Assembly: GCF_000764305.2 (NCBI RefSeq)
Contig: NW_025946489.1
Location: 1-64,000, forward strand
Reading direction: 5' to 3'
Length of the DNA stretch: 64,000 bases
Source: Hyalella azteca
Lineage: Eukaryota > Arthropoda > Malacostraca > Amphipoda > Hyalellidae
Shown here one piece after another: positions 34,515 through 47,310 of this stretch. Both the position numbers and the translations under genes were made by a program. A model generated the notes under the pieces. That model made no database searches, was not told the DNA's origin, and saw nothing but the letters and a program-made list of their open reading frames with translations. Position 1 is the first letter of the stretch, and each line of letters starts with the position of its first letter.

Positions 34515-36935
34515 GTTGCACTACCATGGGGCTGATATCAAGTCCTGGCGACGGAAGATTGGCTTGTAGTGCCGCCTGGGGTGATCCAGGCGCACATTTT
34601 CAGAAATGGTATGCTTGTATAGAATCCCCTTTTGGGTCACGGTAAGCCTACTTATATAATAGCATCCCATCATACATTCGAGTCAATTACTTGCATTGTT
34701 CATCCGAGTCGTGCGAATAATCATGCGGCCGATGACACCCAAATGGGCCACGAATCACCACGTTCGGCGAATCATCTGGTATGCTCAAAGGGGTCGCCTG
34801 CCGAAGACCACCACTGCCCTGGATGTAATGGACCATCATGATTCCTGCCTTCCGGAACGTAGCCTGCAACACTTCAAGCCGTCCGTATCTAGGCCGTGGG
34901 TCGAACCAGCCCTCGGTCGAACGGCCACTTGTCGAAGGACGATAAATTTTGGAACGGAACTATGCTATCTGAAACCTAACCTCAGATGCGGTGAAGGTAA
35001 AATTACGTAATTTAACGATGCCTGGAAGTCAAATTCGATCCGCGGCCTGGTGGTGCACGGCAGTTGGTGGTCAAGGCCGGAAGAGGACAAAGCCGAGTGG
35101 TGCACGGCTGATTGGTGTAGGTCCGGAGAGATCCAAGGCGTTCGATTTAGGGCTTATTGGTGCACAAAATTGGTGGTGCACGGCTGCGCTCCCTGCTCAA
35201 AGTAACTACAATAGGATATTCTGTTCTTTGCACCTGAATTGTGCGCACGTATGCTGTCTTTTTTGCATTCAAATATCATTCATTTTCTGCGAACAAAAAT
35301 CGATCTGTACCAAAAAGGCGTGTGAAAAATGTTTCCCCTGAAATTGTTTACGAAGCTCATCTTGCGAAGTGTTCAAACGTGCAAAACTCCATGGTAGCGA
35401 TGTGGAGTTTATTCGCCTCTATGCTAAAATTTAGCTCTGCATTATGCAATCATAACATCACAATTCTTTTCATTTGTTATACGCTACTAGGACAGAAACT
35501 GTTCTTTGTGTGTTCTAGTAGAAACTCAAGGGCCAAAACTCCGTCCTGTTTTCAATTTATTTTTAACATCAGCTTCCAGGTTGTTTGATTTTATGGTCGC
35601 TTCAATGAAGATCCACACATGATCTTGATGATCATGTACCGGAACACAGTGACTATTTTTGATTCCTGCAGTATGAAGTTTATATAGAATAGAAGTGGCA
35701 CTGAAGAAATAGGCCATTGCCTGTTGCCGATTCTTGAATTTTTCGTGACTTAATTCACAAGAGATCCGGCCTTTGGAACCCGATCTTTCCATAACTGACG
35801 ATTGATTGAGATAGCTGCTGGACTTATTGCCTGGTCCGTAAGGTGCTAGGCATTTTAAGACTGAACATATGGTCTTGCATAGCTTCGTCTAGTCTGTTTT
35901 TGAAGGCGTTCATACTCGGAGCGTCAACGATGCTATCAGGGAGGCTGTTCCACATGTCGGTAACTCGAAGCGTCAAGAAATGTCGCCGCATGGATGTGTT
36001 ATAACGCAGGTTTTTTAGTTTATAGCCGTGGCCCTAGGTGTTGGTTCTTGTTTCAAATTCTTGTAATCCTTCTGGGATCTTGTATAAGCCATGAGTATAC
36101 TTGTATGCTTCAATGAGTTCCCCACGCAGACGTCGATAACTGAGGCTTGGAGGCTTCGTAATCTTTAATCTTTCCTCATATGACTTGCCTTGCAGGCCTG
36201 GAATTATCCTTGTTGCACGTCTTCGAACACTCTCTATTAAATTTTTGTCCTTTTCAAGTTTCGTTGACCACACGACTTTTCCAAACTCTAGGTTCGGGCG
36301 CACGACAGCAACAAACAACTGCTTCATCGCTTCTGCATCTAGGAACTCGAAAGAGCGTCTGATCACTGATGAGTCCAAGTCGTTTTTTGGCTTTATTAAC
36401 TTGACCTTCAATATGCTTAGAAAATTTCAACTCATTGTCGATATTAACTCCTAAATCTTTTTCCATTGTCGACCTCGACATCATCACTCTGCTGTTGCAA
36501 CCGTGTCTTCTAATACTGTAATCTTGCTGTTCATTATTCTTGCCAAGGTGGATTACTTTACATTAGTCAGCGTTAAAACGCAGCTGCCACTTATCAGCCC
36601 AGTGAACGCAGCCTGTCAAGATCACCTTGTAACTGTACTTTTTGCGACGTATTCTTCACTGTATTATAAATCTTTGTGTCGTCAGCAGCATACATCAAGC
36701 TTCTGGCAGATCGTCATAAAAAGAAAATATTATGCTCTACTTGCAACCCTAATAATCTTCAGAGTTTATTGTCAAGAAATAATTTCAAGACGACAGATCA
36801 CTTATATATATTCTATGATGCGCTTTTGAGAAACTTCATTTGATTAAGCCATATATGAAATTATTGATGGGGGTACCTGTTCTTATGTGGCGTATGTCGC
36901 AATCAGAGTGCAGATCTGCAGGATAAATAGAGTAA
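34515..36935 (+). repeat. Dispersed repeat, left copy, split by a CR1 fragment
   Basis: 34515-35600 and 36715-36935 together match 44925-45815 in the same orientation. Shared landmarks: CATCCCAT(C/T)ATACATTCGA, AGTAACTACAATAGGATATT and GATGCGCTTTT. The interruption is the CR1 fragment. Function unknown; short frames are not conserved between copies. Confidence 0.75.
35685..36715 (-). pseudogene. CR1 3' fragment inserted in a dispersed repeat
   Basis: Minus-strand RT thumb and C-terminus as at 50.6-51.6 kb: MMMSRSTMEKDLGVNIDNEL, FVAVVRPNLEFGKVVWS and RRATRIIPGLQGKSYEERLK, with a frameshift and stops. 5'-truncated near 36715; the 3' end is the ATTCTAT-type CR1 tail at about 35685. Confidence 0.85.
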
Positions 36936-37683
36936 ATATCTCCAAGCATAATTTATTTGGTAAACTAGAGTTCAATACAGAATAAATCTTAGCCGTCTCC
37001 TGAACCCTTCGTCTACCGACAGTAACTATTGTTATACGATTTATAGGTAGGAATAGCATTGACGAAAGTTAATGCATCCGTAGGCAAAGAGTTAGAGCAT
37101 GGTCGGGATAGATGCATATAACACAAAATCACTTCTAATAGCGTACTACACTCTGAAAAGCAGTAAAATAGCGTAGACTGCGGCCGGCGAAATTTACACA
37201 AGAACAGATAATTATTCAACAAATACAAACGATTCTACTGCCATAAGACGACACCTCGGAATGAATTTTCACTGCAAGCTAAAATTTGTAACCAACACCG
37301 AAATATTCTAAATTCAGTATAACAGAAGGGACGGCTGTACACAACTTATGTTTAACATGAAAATATTGGGGAATTTTTCCGCCAGTATAACTCAAAAAGT
37401 CAAAGCTACGAGCAAATCTTCTTTATAACATATTGTAGAAAGCAGGAAAAATTGCTCAACAATTTAGCATCTAATTGAAGTACGAAAGCTAGCAAGTTCT
37501 CAAAGCGAATGTTATGACGTTGGAAGACGTGTATTGAAGCAGTAAATATCATAAAATTAGTTGTAGAGTCACACCATCACATTTGAAGTCTAACTATAAA
37601 AGAATAACACGTGAAACTGCATGCATTTCAGATACTCGGTGTCGACCCTGCTAGTATTATCATAAACACTGTACAATAAATAG
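36936..37683. other. Intergenic stretch downstream of the exonuclease gene
   Basis: AT-rich, no gene or repeat recognised. It would hold the 3' untranslated region of the exonuclease gene; the nearest AATAAA I see on that strand is 36952-36957, about 730 bp past the stop. Confidence 0.45.
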
Positions 37684-39312
37684 TTAAAACGTTGAGGTCT
37701 GCAAGTGTTGATGGCGAGCGCGAGACAGGAGGAGATCCAGCGCTGCGCGGGCATCCATTTCGCTGGAATGACTCCCAACCTTTTGGATCGTGTATGGCAG
37801 GTATTGTGCGACCAAGTCTCGCAGTCTTCTCCTCAAGCCTGAATCAGACATGAAGATCACTGACGTATCAACAACACGCCTGTGAATCACTCGCAGCACT
37901 CTCAAGTCATTATTTAATGCATGGCCTAGCAAGATATCGTCCTGTTTCACAATTTCTATAAAACGTCTACGGGCGTCTTCAAAACTAATTGCATTTAATA
38001 GACGCGTCGGATTGACCCCGGAGAATTTCTCATTAAAACAAGTTACATTTCCTCGTGGATGAACGTAAGTATCTAAAACGACCTCGCCGTTTGCGCCACA
38101 AACTATGGTTACCCGTCCGAGCTCAAAGCCTCTTGTAGTGTAGACCATTTCGCAGTCCACAGCGTAAACGGACGGATTTCCATTCACTCGCGGAGTTGTG
38201 ACGACGTAGTCTTGATACGGGCCGTTCAGGGGATTATTCTCAATAAAAACATGTTTCCCAAGACTCGGCCACATCGAGTCTTCAACAGGCAGGGAGAGGG
38301 AACATCTGTCGCTGTTTTGGCAGTAATATTGTCTTGGGATGAAGTTCGAACCGCAGCGAAGGCAGGTTTGATTCTGATCCAGGAATAAATCTGTAGCTTC
38401 GTAAACGATCGTCGATTGATTGGAATGGTCGATTAAATCATCCTCCGCTTCAATACTCCGAAGGATTTGCCGAGAAGTGAATTTATCTTTTTGGCTTCTG
38501 TTACAAGAGAGATAGAACACTCCTTTGTCTGTCTTGTAAGGATAGCCAAAATGAATTCGTTTACTCTCAGTCAAAACTAACTGGGATAAGTAAGCGTGAA
38601 GAGCGACCTCATTTAGTCCGAGGGTATTCAGCACCTGCCGCGTGTATTCAGCGGAGGGAGCCGACGAAGTATTGACATTCACTGCAGCATCTGAAGGAAG
38701 CATGCTTATTTCAGCTGCAGCATTGTTGGTTGCGGAGACTAAATTAGAGGCACTTGTGCTCCAGTCGTTTTCCACCAAAGATGCTGTCGCATTGCTTGGG
38801 CTGAAGTAGGTTTCTGTCGGTTGAGGTTCTCTGCGAGTGTGTGGAAATCTTGTGTCTCTCGAACTCACAGGACATGTATGAGCAGTTATTTCGACAGAAA
38901 TGGAAGGATGTTCTATGTTCTGTCGGAGGTTAGGAAAATATCTTTGGCGTGGAGAATTCACTCCAACGCTAGCCACTGCGAGGTGGAATAAATAATCGTA
39001 GTTAATATCTACTTCCATGGGGCGCTGGTGCGTACTGTTATCGTATGCTGAGGTGGCAGGGACTCTCTGATTTGAAGTAAATTGGGCACTGGCAGGGTCT
39101 GGCCGAATTGAATGAAGGCAACCTGAAGTAGTGTTATTGCCCATGGGTAGTTCTTCATATCGACGTGCAGCTGCCATCGAAGGGTTAGTGAATCTATTTT
39201 CAATACCTACAATAGATTGGAAGATGGTACGGTTGGTAGAGACCATGTTTGGGAAGAACATAGTTTCATGGGAGTGATACGTACAAGTCCCAGATGACAT
39301 ATTAGAAGCCAT
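37684..39312 (-). CDS. REXO1/GOR-type DEDDh 3'-5' RNA exonuclease, intronless
   Basis: One uninterrupted 542-codon frame. Residues about 383-542 form an RNase T/DEDDh exonuclease domain. Exo I is YAVDCEM (D386, E388). Exo II is LGHALNNDLRVL (D469). Exo III is GSHSSEMDARAALDLL (H515, D520). All five catalytic residues are present, so the enzyme should be active on RNA 3' ends. The segment CEMVYTTRGFELGRVTIV and the VVDTSVIF block place it with REXO1/REXO3/GOR rather than REXO2 or REXO4. A cysteine cluster just before the domain (CLRCG, then YYCQNSDRC) resembles the zinc-binding stretch of REXO1 relatives. Residues 1-240 are Ser/Thr/Asn-rich and probably disordered. Vertebrate REXO1 is longer and multi-exon, so a single-exon copy suggests an old retrocopy, but no poly(A) tract is visible. 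Third-position use is host-like and there are no frame breaks. Family assignment is firm; orthology is not. Confidence 0.9.
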   Translation of the reverse strand: MASNMSSGTCTYHSHETMFFPNMVSTNRTIFQSIVGIENRFTNPSMAAARRYEELPMGNNTTSGCLHSIRPDPASAQFTSNQRVPATSAYDNSTHQRPMEVDINYDYLFHLAVASVGVNSPRQRYFPNLRQNIEHPSISVEITAHTCPVSSRDTRFPHTRREPQPTETYFSPSNATASLVENDWSTSASNLVSATNNAAAEISMLPSDAAVNVNTSSAPSAEYTRQVLNTLGLNEVALHAYLSQLVLTESKRIHFGYPYKTDKGVFYLSCNRSQKDKFTSRQILRSIEAEDDLIDHSNQSTIVYEATDLFLDQNQTCLRCGSNFIPRQYYCQNSDRCSLSLPVEDSMWPSLGKHVFIENNPLNGPYQDYVVTTPRVNGNPSVYAVDCEMVYTTRGFELGRVTIVCGANGEVVLDTYVHPRGNVTCFNEKFSGVNPTRLLNAISFEDARRRFIEIVKQDDILLGHALNNDLRVLRVIHRRVVDTSVIFMSDSGLRRRLRDLVAQYLPYTIQKVGSHSSEMDARAALDLLLSRARHQHLQTSTF

Positions 39313-41690
39313 TTTTAAAGCTGAACCTTGACCTAATTGCCCCAGGAATCTTCCGTGTTACACCTCCGCCTCAAATTAGCAAAACAATCATCACTCTTAG
39401 CGGAAACGTCAATTGCGGATCTTGTGCACTGACGAATCTTGGCTAAACATAAATATTTTTCTTGATCGACTTACACAGAGGTGAGATTTTTTACAAACTT
39501 CAACAAATATTCCTTGCCAGAGTTTTCTTCCAACGATTCCTTGCCATAGATGCCAGATTCCAGCTGAAACTTTTTGCAAGCTCGTCAGTTTTTGTGAATC
39601 TGAAAATAAAAATTGAAGATAATTCACTGTCAAAATTTACAGGTTTTTGCATACACCACAACAGAAATAATAATATTCATACACACATTAATTGAATTCA
39701 GTTCAATGTTTCTTAAATGAAGCTGCCTAAAGTAAATGCCTTAAGAAAAGGATTGCTGAGAGCTGAACTAACTACTAATTTCATAAATGTCGCAAGTGCA
39801 TGCAATCTTGCATGGAAACAGGCGAAGAAAGTTTGAAAAATATAAGCATGTTAATGGTTTGCTTATCATTACTGTACAACCTGGATATACTTCACGGAGA
39901 ATTTAGAATTAAGATTGCTTTACTGAGTTTAAATAGAGACTGGGGACTAATTCTCTAACTTTTAAAGAAAAGTAAGTAAAGTTAATCAGAGGCGTGTTTT
40001 AAATGAGAACCTTTACACTCCAACATTCATGCGTCCCGCCGATTGAAGAACGGGCCGATATAATATTAATCTGAGCGAAGTACTTAAACTGAACGATATT
40101 CATCGTGAGAATTTTTCGGCAGCTTATTTTAAGACTTTGAACGACGAAGTTAAAACGTGTGTGATTCGGTGATTAAACAGTCAGGCAACAGATTTTTACG
40201 TGTAGATAATACAAAAACTGCAGCAACGCTATGGAAAAAAACTAAATAATAAAGAAAAAAATGCTGTATTCAAGATTTAGGCAAATGCTTCAACTTGAAA
40301 CTAAATTATTTACACATCTTTGCACCTTGTTTTAATTTTACGAATTTCAACATGGTACTGACTTGAAAATACGCTTCGTATTTTAAAAGTGAAAATGAAA
40401 GCAGAGATAAAGGTTCTGAATTCACGCCACATAAATAAATTCCTGGCACCCAATACATTAAAAACAGAAAATGATATACACTCACTTTTTTGTGACGAAG
40501 CAATCTTATCTGGCGAAACACATCGAATTTCTTCTGAAACCAAAACCACCAATATAATGCAACTGAAACAAAAGAATGGGAACAAAAAAAAATTAAAATT
40601 GTTCGAAAAAAATATTTTATACAATCTCAATTATTCAGAGACTGTTTGTTTGAATCCTCGCATCGACACCTGTGATGCTTGATAACGTTTATAGCAAAAT
40701 ATTATATTTGCTTTGTCAGAAAATACTAGGTAAGGTGGAGCTCAGTTGAACCAACCAATCCACCAGAGGCAACATCAACTAGTGAGGTTAACAAGCTACG
40801 TACCACAAGCAACCCATGAAGCAACACTAGATTTTTTTTTAATTTGTAGTCCTTTTTTTATTTAGGTTGCTAAAATAAATTGAAGATAAAAAGCGAATTT
40901 TCTCACGCAATTCTTGAAAATCAACCAGAAGATAATCGTATCCAGTCACACAAATTTAGATAAATATATACCCCATAGTCGAAAAATTCGGATTGATATT
41001 CCATTACGATAGTAACCGGGTAGTTTTGGATTTTTGGTTTGAGACTAATATGAATTCACAATAATATAATCAAATAATTATATTATAATTATTCAATTAG
41101 ATAATATGAATGCACAGTACCTAGTTGTATAATTGAAAGAAAATATTACTAGACCAGTATATATATATATAATTATTTTCTTTACACGTGACGCACAAAT
41201 CGATTAAAAATGACAAGTTGAAAAAAGTCCAGACCAAAAATATTATGCATGTAGCCCCTGGCCTGATAAGTGGTTGAATTCATCGGTATAAATAACATGG
41301 AGAACATTTGAGTACCATAACTAAATTGTTGATAGTGAAGCAAAAATGAAAATGAGAGCAATTGAAAACAGCGTAAAATTAAGTCTTTTATTAATGAGAC
41401 TGCACGACAGTGTTTAGCCGCAAGATGACCTTTTTATGATGAAAAATCACATCAAATTTAATTTACAAATCAATGGCAAAGTTTTTAAACTGTACGAACA
41501 ATTTAGATTTTGGATCAACTGGGTAACTATTCTCCTCATTGAATAAGAGACTGAAAATAAGCAGTGGTAATAAGCCAACGACAAGAAATTGGGATGATAA
41601 ATCCAATATCCTGTAAATATTAATTATTCCATTACCACTGAATAAGGGACACGAAACAAAGAGCTGCGGGTCAGCATATTCGCAGTGACG
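39313..41690. other. AT-rich intergenic stretch without genes
   Basis: Upstream of the exonuclease gene, so its promoter should lie near 39313-39500. I recognise no TATA or initiator signal there. Otherwise only short frames and homopolymer runs. Confidence 0.45.
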
Positions 41691-43900
41691 CTCACTACTC
41701 TCGCGCGCCCAACCCACACCGCTCTACCGTACACCCCGAGCTCTACTCGCAGACTGAACACGTAACATCTCGTCTACCTGAACATGGGTAACCGCAAGGG
41801 CTTCGGAACCAAGAAATCCTGGATTGTGATTTATCTCTAAGAAGTTATAAGCTACCATGTGTTCGAATACTAACTGTTAAAAATTCGCTGTAAAAGATGC
41901 ATAGTTAGCGGTGCAGGGACTTCAGTTTCCAAAACGTGCTTTTTGAAGAATAAAATTTATAAATATTCAGAAAATTTCTAATTAGATCATTCGCATTTGA
42001 GTAAAATTTGATGACTACCTAGAGATAAGTTAAAAAATTTAAAACGTGCCGGCCTCTTCAAAAGACGAAAAGATTTATTTAGTAAATGTTTCTAGCTTTC
42101 TGGCCATGTACGAATATCTCTGATTCGTGTATTTAGGACCAAAGAAAAGTATCAAAAAATTCAAAACAATACTGACTTTTAAATAAGAAGATAAATCGCT
42201 ACACTGTAGTTCATTGTCGCAAAAAGATTACAACATACATATTCCTTCCAAACCATTTCTACGATAGTTAATTTTAAACTATCAGATGCCCATAAACAAA
42301 TTCGATTATCACCAGATTTATTACATAGGAAAACCGATCTCAAAAATAGAATGATGCAAAGTTATTCGAAAAAAGTTTAATTTACGACTATGCAGTGAAA
42401 TTTTTTTCATCGCACGCAAAATTTTAATTAAAGGCAGACTTTTAACTTTTAGGGAAAATGAAGAAGCAGAATTTTCGAAATAATTTCCGATTGAACAGAC
42501 ACGAGTCCCGGCCGTATACATAAGTTGACAATAATATGTTTCCGATAGTTCGTTGATGAACAACAGCTTATAATTTCGTTCATATCTTCAAATTGAAATA
42601 GTATTCTGACTAAATTACGGTATAGAAACCAAAATAGCGGTTGATGTGTATATTACAAAATGTGAACATTTCGTAACTCGTTATCATATAACCGTAAAAA
42701 ATTACACGCGAGCTCTCAGACACGTGTATGTTATAATAACCTTCTTGGCAAAATAATCCAATATTATAATTTCCGCATTTAATTAATGCGATCATATTCT
42801 GAAGTCTTCGCCAAATTTATTCCACAGGCTAACCAATCTCAAAAATAGAACGAGAATTTATTCGCAAGTAATTTTAGTACCTACGAACAGGCATTGATGT
42901 TTTCGCATCGCACGAAAATTTCTAATTGCTAAAAGCAAATGGTTCTGCTAAAACCTAAAGAGCCAATATTTTTAAACCACTAACAATAAAACTGATATGA
43001 TCATTAAAGCACGATCCTAACCACGGAAAAAATTGAAAACAACATGCTTTCGATTGATAGTTGATGGAAAACAAAAAATTTTTTGTTCGTATGACCTGTA
43101 CGAAATAATAATCTAAAAAATTACAGCGAATAAACAACAGTCTAATATGGTAGTAAATGCTTACATTTAGAACTTATAGCACAGGCGCACTTGTCACGAG
43201 AATCACAAGAGAGAAAAGCTCACACTCCAAGGTCTAGTTGCAGAATGAACGTTAGACCTCGTCTACCGAAAACAATTAACACGAAGGGTCAGAAACTAAG
43301 AAAACCTGGGTTGCGATTCAGCTTTGGCAGGTTCACCGCTACCACGCGTAACACTGCATGGGGCATGACAATTTCATTGAAGGTTCAAAGTTCAAGTCAA
43401 TGCTTGACCCTACTATCGGTTATTTTTTTAATAAATTCTAGTACCTACTACTCATCTTAATCTCTACAATGTAGGTACTAGAATATAAGATGAACTCTAC
43501 AAGAGTTCATCTTAATCTTTAAACTTAATATAGTGCTCATTTATTTTGATGTTTTTAATCTGCTTCCATACGTTCAAGAATTCTTAATGAATACCAAGAT
43601 ATGCAAGCCAAGAAAATTAGCTACAATGTTGTACCCTCACGAAACAATAATTTAATTTTTGTCTTTTACTCCACAAAATAATGTGCGCTCCTCAATCTTG
43701 GCTGGTGGTGCAATCTAACACAACAATTTTTGGAACCCAGCCTCCTACTCGGTCTCATATTCGATCTCTAAGCCTAAAACTTTACCGCCATGAGCTAGAG
43801 ATAATTTGTTCACATAATTGATGCAGGAATTCGTCGATATGTTCATCCGGTACCTTACGTACGCCGAAAAGATCAATTTGCACATAGACAAGCGATAAAA
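41690..43900. repeat. Dispersed/satellite-like repeat, left arm of a long inverted repeat
   Basis: 42530-43900 is an imperfect inverted copy of 48250-49470. Within the arm, 41700-41870 parallels 43191-43365 in direct orientation, and 42325-42420 parallels 42835-42930 (offset about 510 bp), so it is built from diverged tandem units. No coding. Confidence 0.7.
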
Positions 43901-43914
43901 AACTTCATGATATA

Positions 43915-44210
43915 GAATAGAATAGAAGTGTCGGCACTGAAGAAATAGGCCCATGGCCTGTTGCCGATTCTTGAATTTTTCGTGACTTGATTCAAAAGGG
44001 ATCCGGCCTTTGTAACCCGATCTTTCCATTACTGACGATATGCTCCTGCATAGCTTCATCAAGTCTGTTCTTGAAGGCGTTCATACTCGGAGCGTCAACG
44101 ATGCTATCATGGAGGCTGTTCCACATGTCGGTGACTCGAAGCGAGAAGAAATGTTGTCTCATGGATGTGTTACAACTTACAACTCAGTTTTTTTTTAGTT
44201 TATAGCGCTC
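43915..44210 (-). pseudogene. Short CR1 3' fragment
   Basis: About 300 bp matching the CR1 3' end at 50600-50945. It includes the ATAGAATAGAATAGAAG tail and the block around CGTTCATACTCGGAGCGTC, with an internal deletion near 44040. Confidence 0.75.
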
Positions 44211-44212
44211 TA

Positions 44213-44400
44213 GCGATTTTGGTAATACTGTATATAAACCGGAAAATTGATAATTAATCATGTTTTGCATTGTGAGTTGCAAAAATACGTCAACTACGGT
44301 ACTTGTGTGTTCATTATTGCGCTTCTATAATTCTAAGTAATTGTACCCGAATAATATAGTGCCTGTTTTTTGATGAAAAAGAAGGTTGGCGTTAGGGGCA
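44213..44400 (+). repeat. Dispersed 185-bp repeat, copy 1
   Basis: Matches 61258-61445 over about 185 bp, including GTGTTCATTATTGCGCTTC and GATGAAAAAGAAGGTTGGCG. No coding. Confidence 0.7.
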
Positions 44401-44924
44401 ACGTTCAAAGTGGTTGCGAAAGTGGCTTTTAATCCGTCAGTTACTTCAGATATTAACTCTGCAGATACTTTGGTAGAATAGATTAAAAAGGCGTGACATT
44501 TTAAGATCACATTACTGCGCGAATTACATGATGAACCTCATGACTGGCGGAATTACTCATGGACGAACGTAGACACATATACATATTTATTGGAATTAGT
44601 GACACCCCATATAATAAAAGAAAGACCAATTGAAACTGGGCACAAATTAATTCGGGAAACTGTGCTGCCGTCTACACGTTCCGACTTGGACTTCACAGCG
44701 CAGGTCATCGAAATTTACGCTCTGTGGCTCACATATCGCTGCAACTGTGCAGTCTTCGCGCCGGCTTCAAAACTGCGCAGTTTCCCCGTCCACACCAACG
44801 TTTTATCTGCAACGTTTTGAAATGTCCTGACAAATCGTGTAAAACTGAGCGTGTGGACTGGCCTTTAATTAGGTGTCAGTTAAGCGCAAACGTGCCACCC
44901 TAAAAATGACACATAAGTGATCTT

Positions 44925-45815
44925 TGTCGCACTACCATATGGGGCTGATGCCCAATTACCAAAGCCTGGTGACTGAAGATTGGCTTGCAGTGCAGCCTGG
45001 GGTTGATCCAGGTGCAAATTTTTAAATATGTTATGATTGTATAGAATCTCTTTTGGGGCCACGGTAAGACTACTTAAAAGCATCCCATTATACATTCGAA
45101 TTATCTACTTGCAGTGTTCATCTGAGTCGTGTGAATAATCCTTCAATCGGCCGATGACTACCTAACAGGCTACAAATAGCCACGTTCGGCGAATCATTTG
45201 GTATGCTCAAAGTAACTACAATAGGATATTCAGTTATTTGCGCCTGAATTGTGCGCATGTATGCTGCCTTTTAGCATGGTGTGTGACAAAAGTTTTTCCC
45301 CAAGAATTGTTTGCGAAACTCATCTTGCGAAATGGTCAAACAGGCATAACTCCATGGCAGCGATGTGGAGTTTGTTTCCTTTCATGCTAAAATTGATATT
45401 TGAATTATTCAGTCATAACATCACAATTCATTTCATTTGTTATACGCTGCTAGGACAGAAACTCTTCTAAGTCTGTTCTAGTAGAATCTCGGGGACCAAA
45501 CCCGTCCCGTTTTCAATTTATTTTTAACATCAGGTTCCTGATTGTTTGATTTTAAGGTCGTTTCAATGATGACTCGTAAAATGATTTTTATAGATACCAT
45601 GCTTTTACTTGTAACCCTAATAATCTTCGGTTTATTGTCAAGTAATAATTTTAAGCCTTGACATAATTTTTATTCATTTTATGATGCGCTTTTAGAAACT
45701 ACATTTGATTAAGTCATATATGAAATTCTTGACGAGGGTACCTTGATCTTATGTGGCGTACATCGCAATCATAGTGCTGATATCTACAGGATAAATAAAG
45801 AAGATTTTAGTTTTG
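44925..45815 (+). repeat. Dispersed repeat, uninterrupted right copy
   Basis: Same family and orientation as 34515-36935 but without the CR1 insertion, giving the empty-site version. Diverged by roughly 15 percent by eye. Confidence 0.75.
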
Positions 45816-47011
45816 CGCCGGCTGTGGCTGCAGGCGGACGTGCGTTGCAGCTCCGTTTGAAACATACTCTAGTGTAAACATCTGATATTCTCTTGTTTAA
45901 AAACTGCGTAGCAAAACTTCATGAGCTAATTCTTTCGACTAGAAGATGACGCATTGAGAATCCAGCGACGCAGAAGGCCGTGCTGTTTAATTTGACTGTG
46001 GCGACCAGTACCTATTCCGCTCTGTCATCTTGGTTAATTAGATGGACGATTCTGTCCATCAAGATGACGATTCCGTCCATCTTGGCCTGATCGGCCCCCG
46101 TGTACCGTGTTTAATGCGACGACGCGAATCTTTACGAGCAAGTTCTTCTGGACATCGAGGACTACACTTTGACGATTTGCTACGTTGAATGTTGTGCCTA
46201 TAAATTTGACTGTGGCGACCATTACTGTCCCGATACCGACCGCCATCTTGGTTAGTTCGGCCGTCTTTGTTTGTTCTGCCATCTTGGCGTGATCGGCCAT
46301 ATTGGTTTAAAAAGTGTTTGAATGGACTGGTCTTTTCCGCTGCTCACGTAGCCTGCTTGGCGCAAAGTGTTATTTACAAGCGAAGCAAGCGTGTTATTTG
46401 ACAGGGCACCATTTATATTGTATTTTTTTGTTTCGGCGCTAACTATATTCAGCTTCGTGCTCACTACAGTCGAACTGATTGTGCCCTAAATCTGATCGTT
46501 TCTGTCCCGAGTTCCGACACTACGCTAAAACCATTTCTGTCTAGCGACTACTGGACTGAATTTGTTGGACTGTTTTTTCTGTTCTTGCCACTCAGGCATC
46601 TTGCTGGACGCAAACTTCGTCGACGTGTGATTTTGACTGGCAGGACCAAATTGCGAGTTCTCGTTTTGGGTTCTTCATACTCGGCTGTGAGCTGACTAGA
46701 TAAGCGTCACTGACCCAAGCTGAATCAGGCGACCATCTATGGTGCATTTAGCTTACTGACTTACTCGGTTAAGCGTTTGTTCGGCCTTATCGTGGATGCC
46801 GTGCTGGCCGAAATAAGCGTCCTGTTGCTGCCTATCGAGCAGTGCGCGACAACGGTGTGTTCGCTATAACTGGCAATAGGCCATTGCTACGGTGGAAATG
46901 ATTTTCGACTAACTAAACGTCTGCGAATGCTGCTGTAGAGCATCTGCCTGTGTCGACCCGTAGTCCTCAAAACTTGCTTAGCATTCGTGTTGATCGCCAC
47001 TGCGCGCAGCC
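45816..47011. other. GC-richer stretch, possible 5' region of a LINE fragment
   Basis: Two blocks about 210 bp apart (45985-46040 and 46195-46260) share TTTGACTGTGGCGACCA and a CATCTTGGTTA motif. The endonuclease fragment at 47012 follows on the same strand, so this may be its 5' untranslated region. The minus-strand 88-codon frame here is a product of the CATCTTGG repeats. Confidence 0.4.
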
Positions 47012-47215
47012 GTGCCGCCAGTTATCTTTAGAGTGCCTCAACATCTCAGCATCTGTTCGCTAAATAACAAGGTTGATGAGTTTCTTCACATTTGGCGCAC
47101 GCACACACTAGATGTCGTCTTCCTGTCCGAGACCTGGCACGACGCTGACTCGGTTTGCATAGCGCGTCTTCGCGCAGAATTAAGGAAGGACTCGGGGTTT
47201 TCGAGCGCCCGTGGC
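47012..47215 (+). pseudogene. LINE endonuclease N-terminus fragment
   Basis: SICSLNNKVDEFLHIWRTHT then LDVVFLSETWHDADS is the start of an AP-type LINE endonuclease with its conserved Asn and Glu. It stops after about 60 residues, where sequence of the inverted repeat family takes over at about 47220. Confidence 0.7.
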
Positions 47216-47220
47216 CCCAG

Positions 47221-47310
47221 GCTAGCGATTAATAGCAGTAAGATAAATCGCAGCTCCAATTTTCTTTGTCTTGCTCTGATTTTCTTGGTCTCTCGCTTCA
47301 GTGTTTTCTT
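47221..47310 (+). repeat. 90-bp arm inverted relative to 50124-50215
   Basis: CTAGCGATTAATAGCAGTAA and the following 70 bp are repeated essentially exactly in inverse orientation right after the undetermined base at 50123. Confidence 0.85.

Noticed and set aside
41766..41840. A start codon followed by MGNRKGFGTKKSW, considered as a small basic peptide gene
   Set aside because: The frame is not kept in the related repeat copies at 43.2 and 50.2 kb.
46034..46464. Minus-strand frames rich in MAEQTKMAE-like repeats
   Set aside because: Produced by repeated CATCTTGG/GGCCGATC motifs; no codon conservation or domain.
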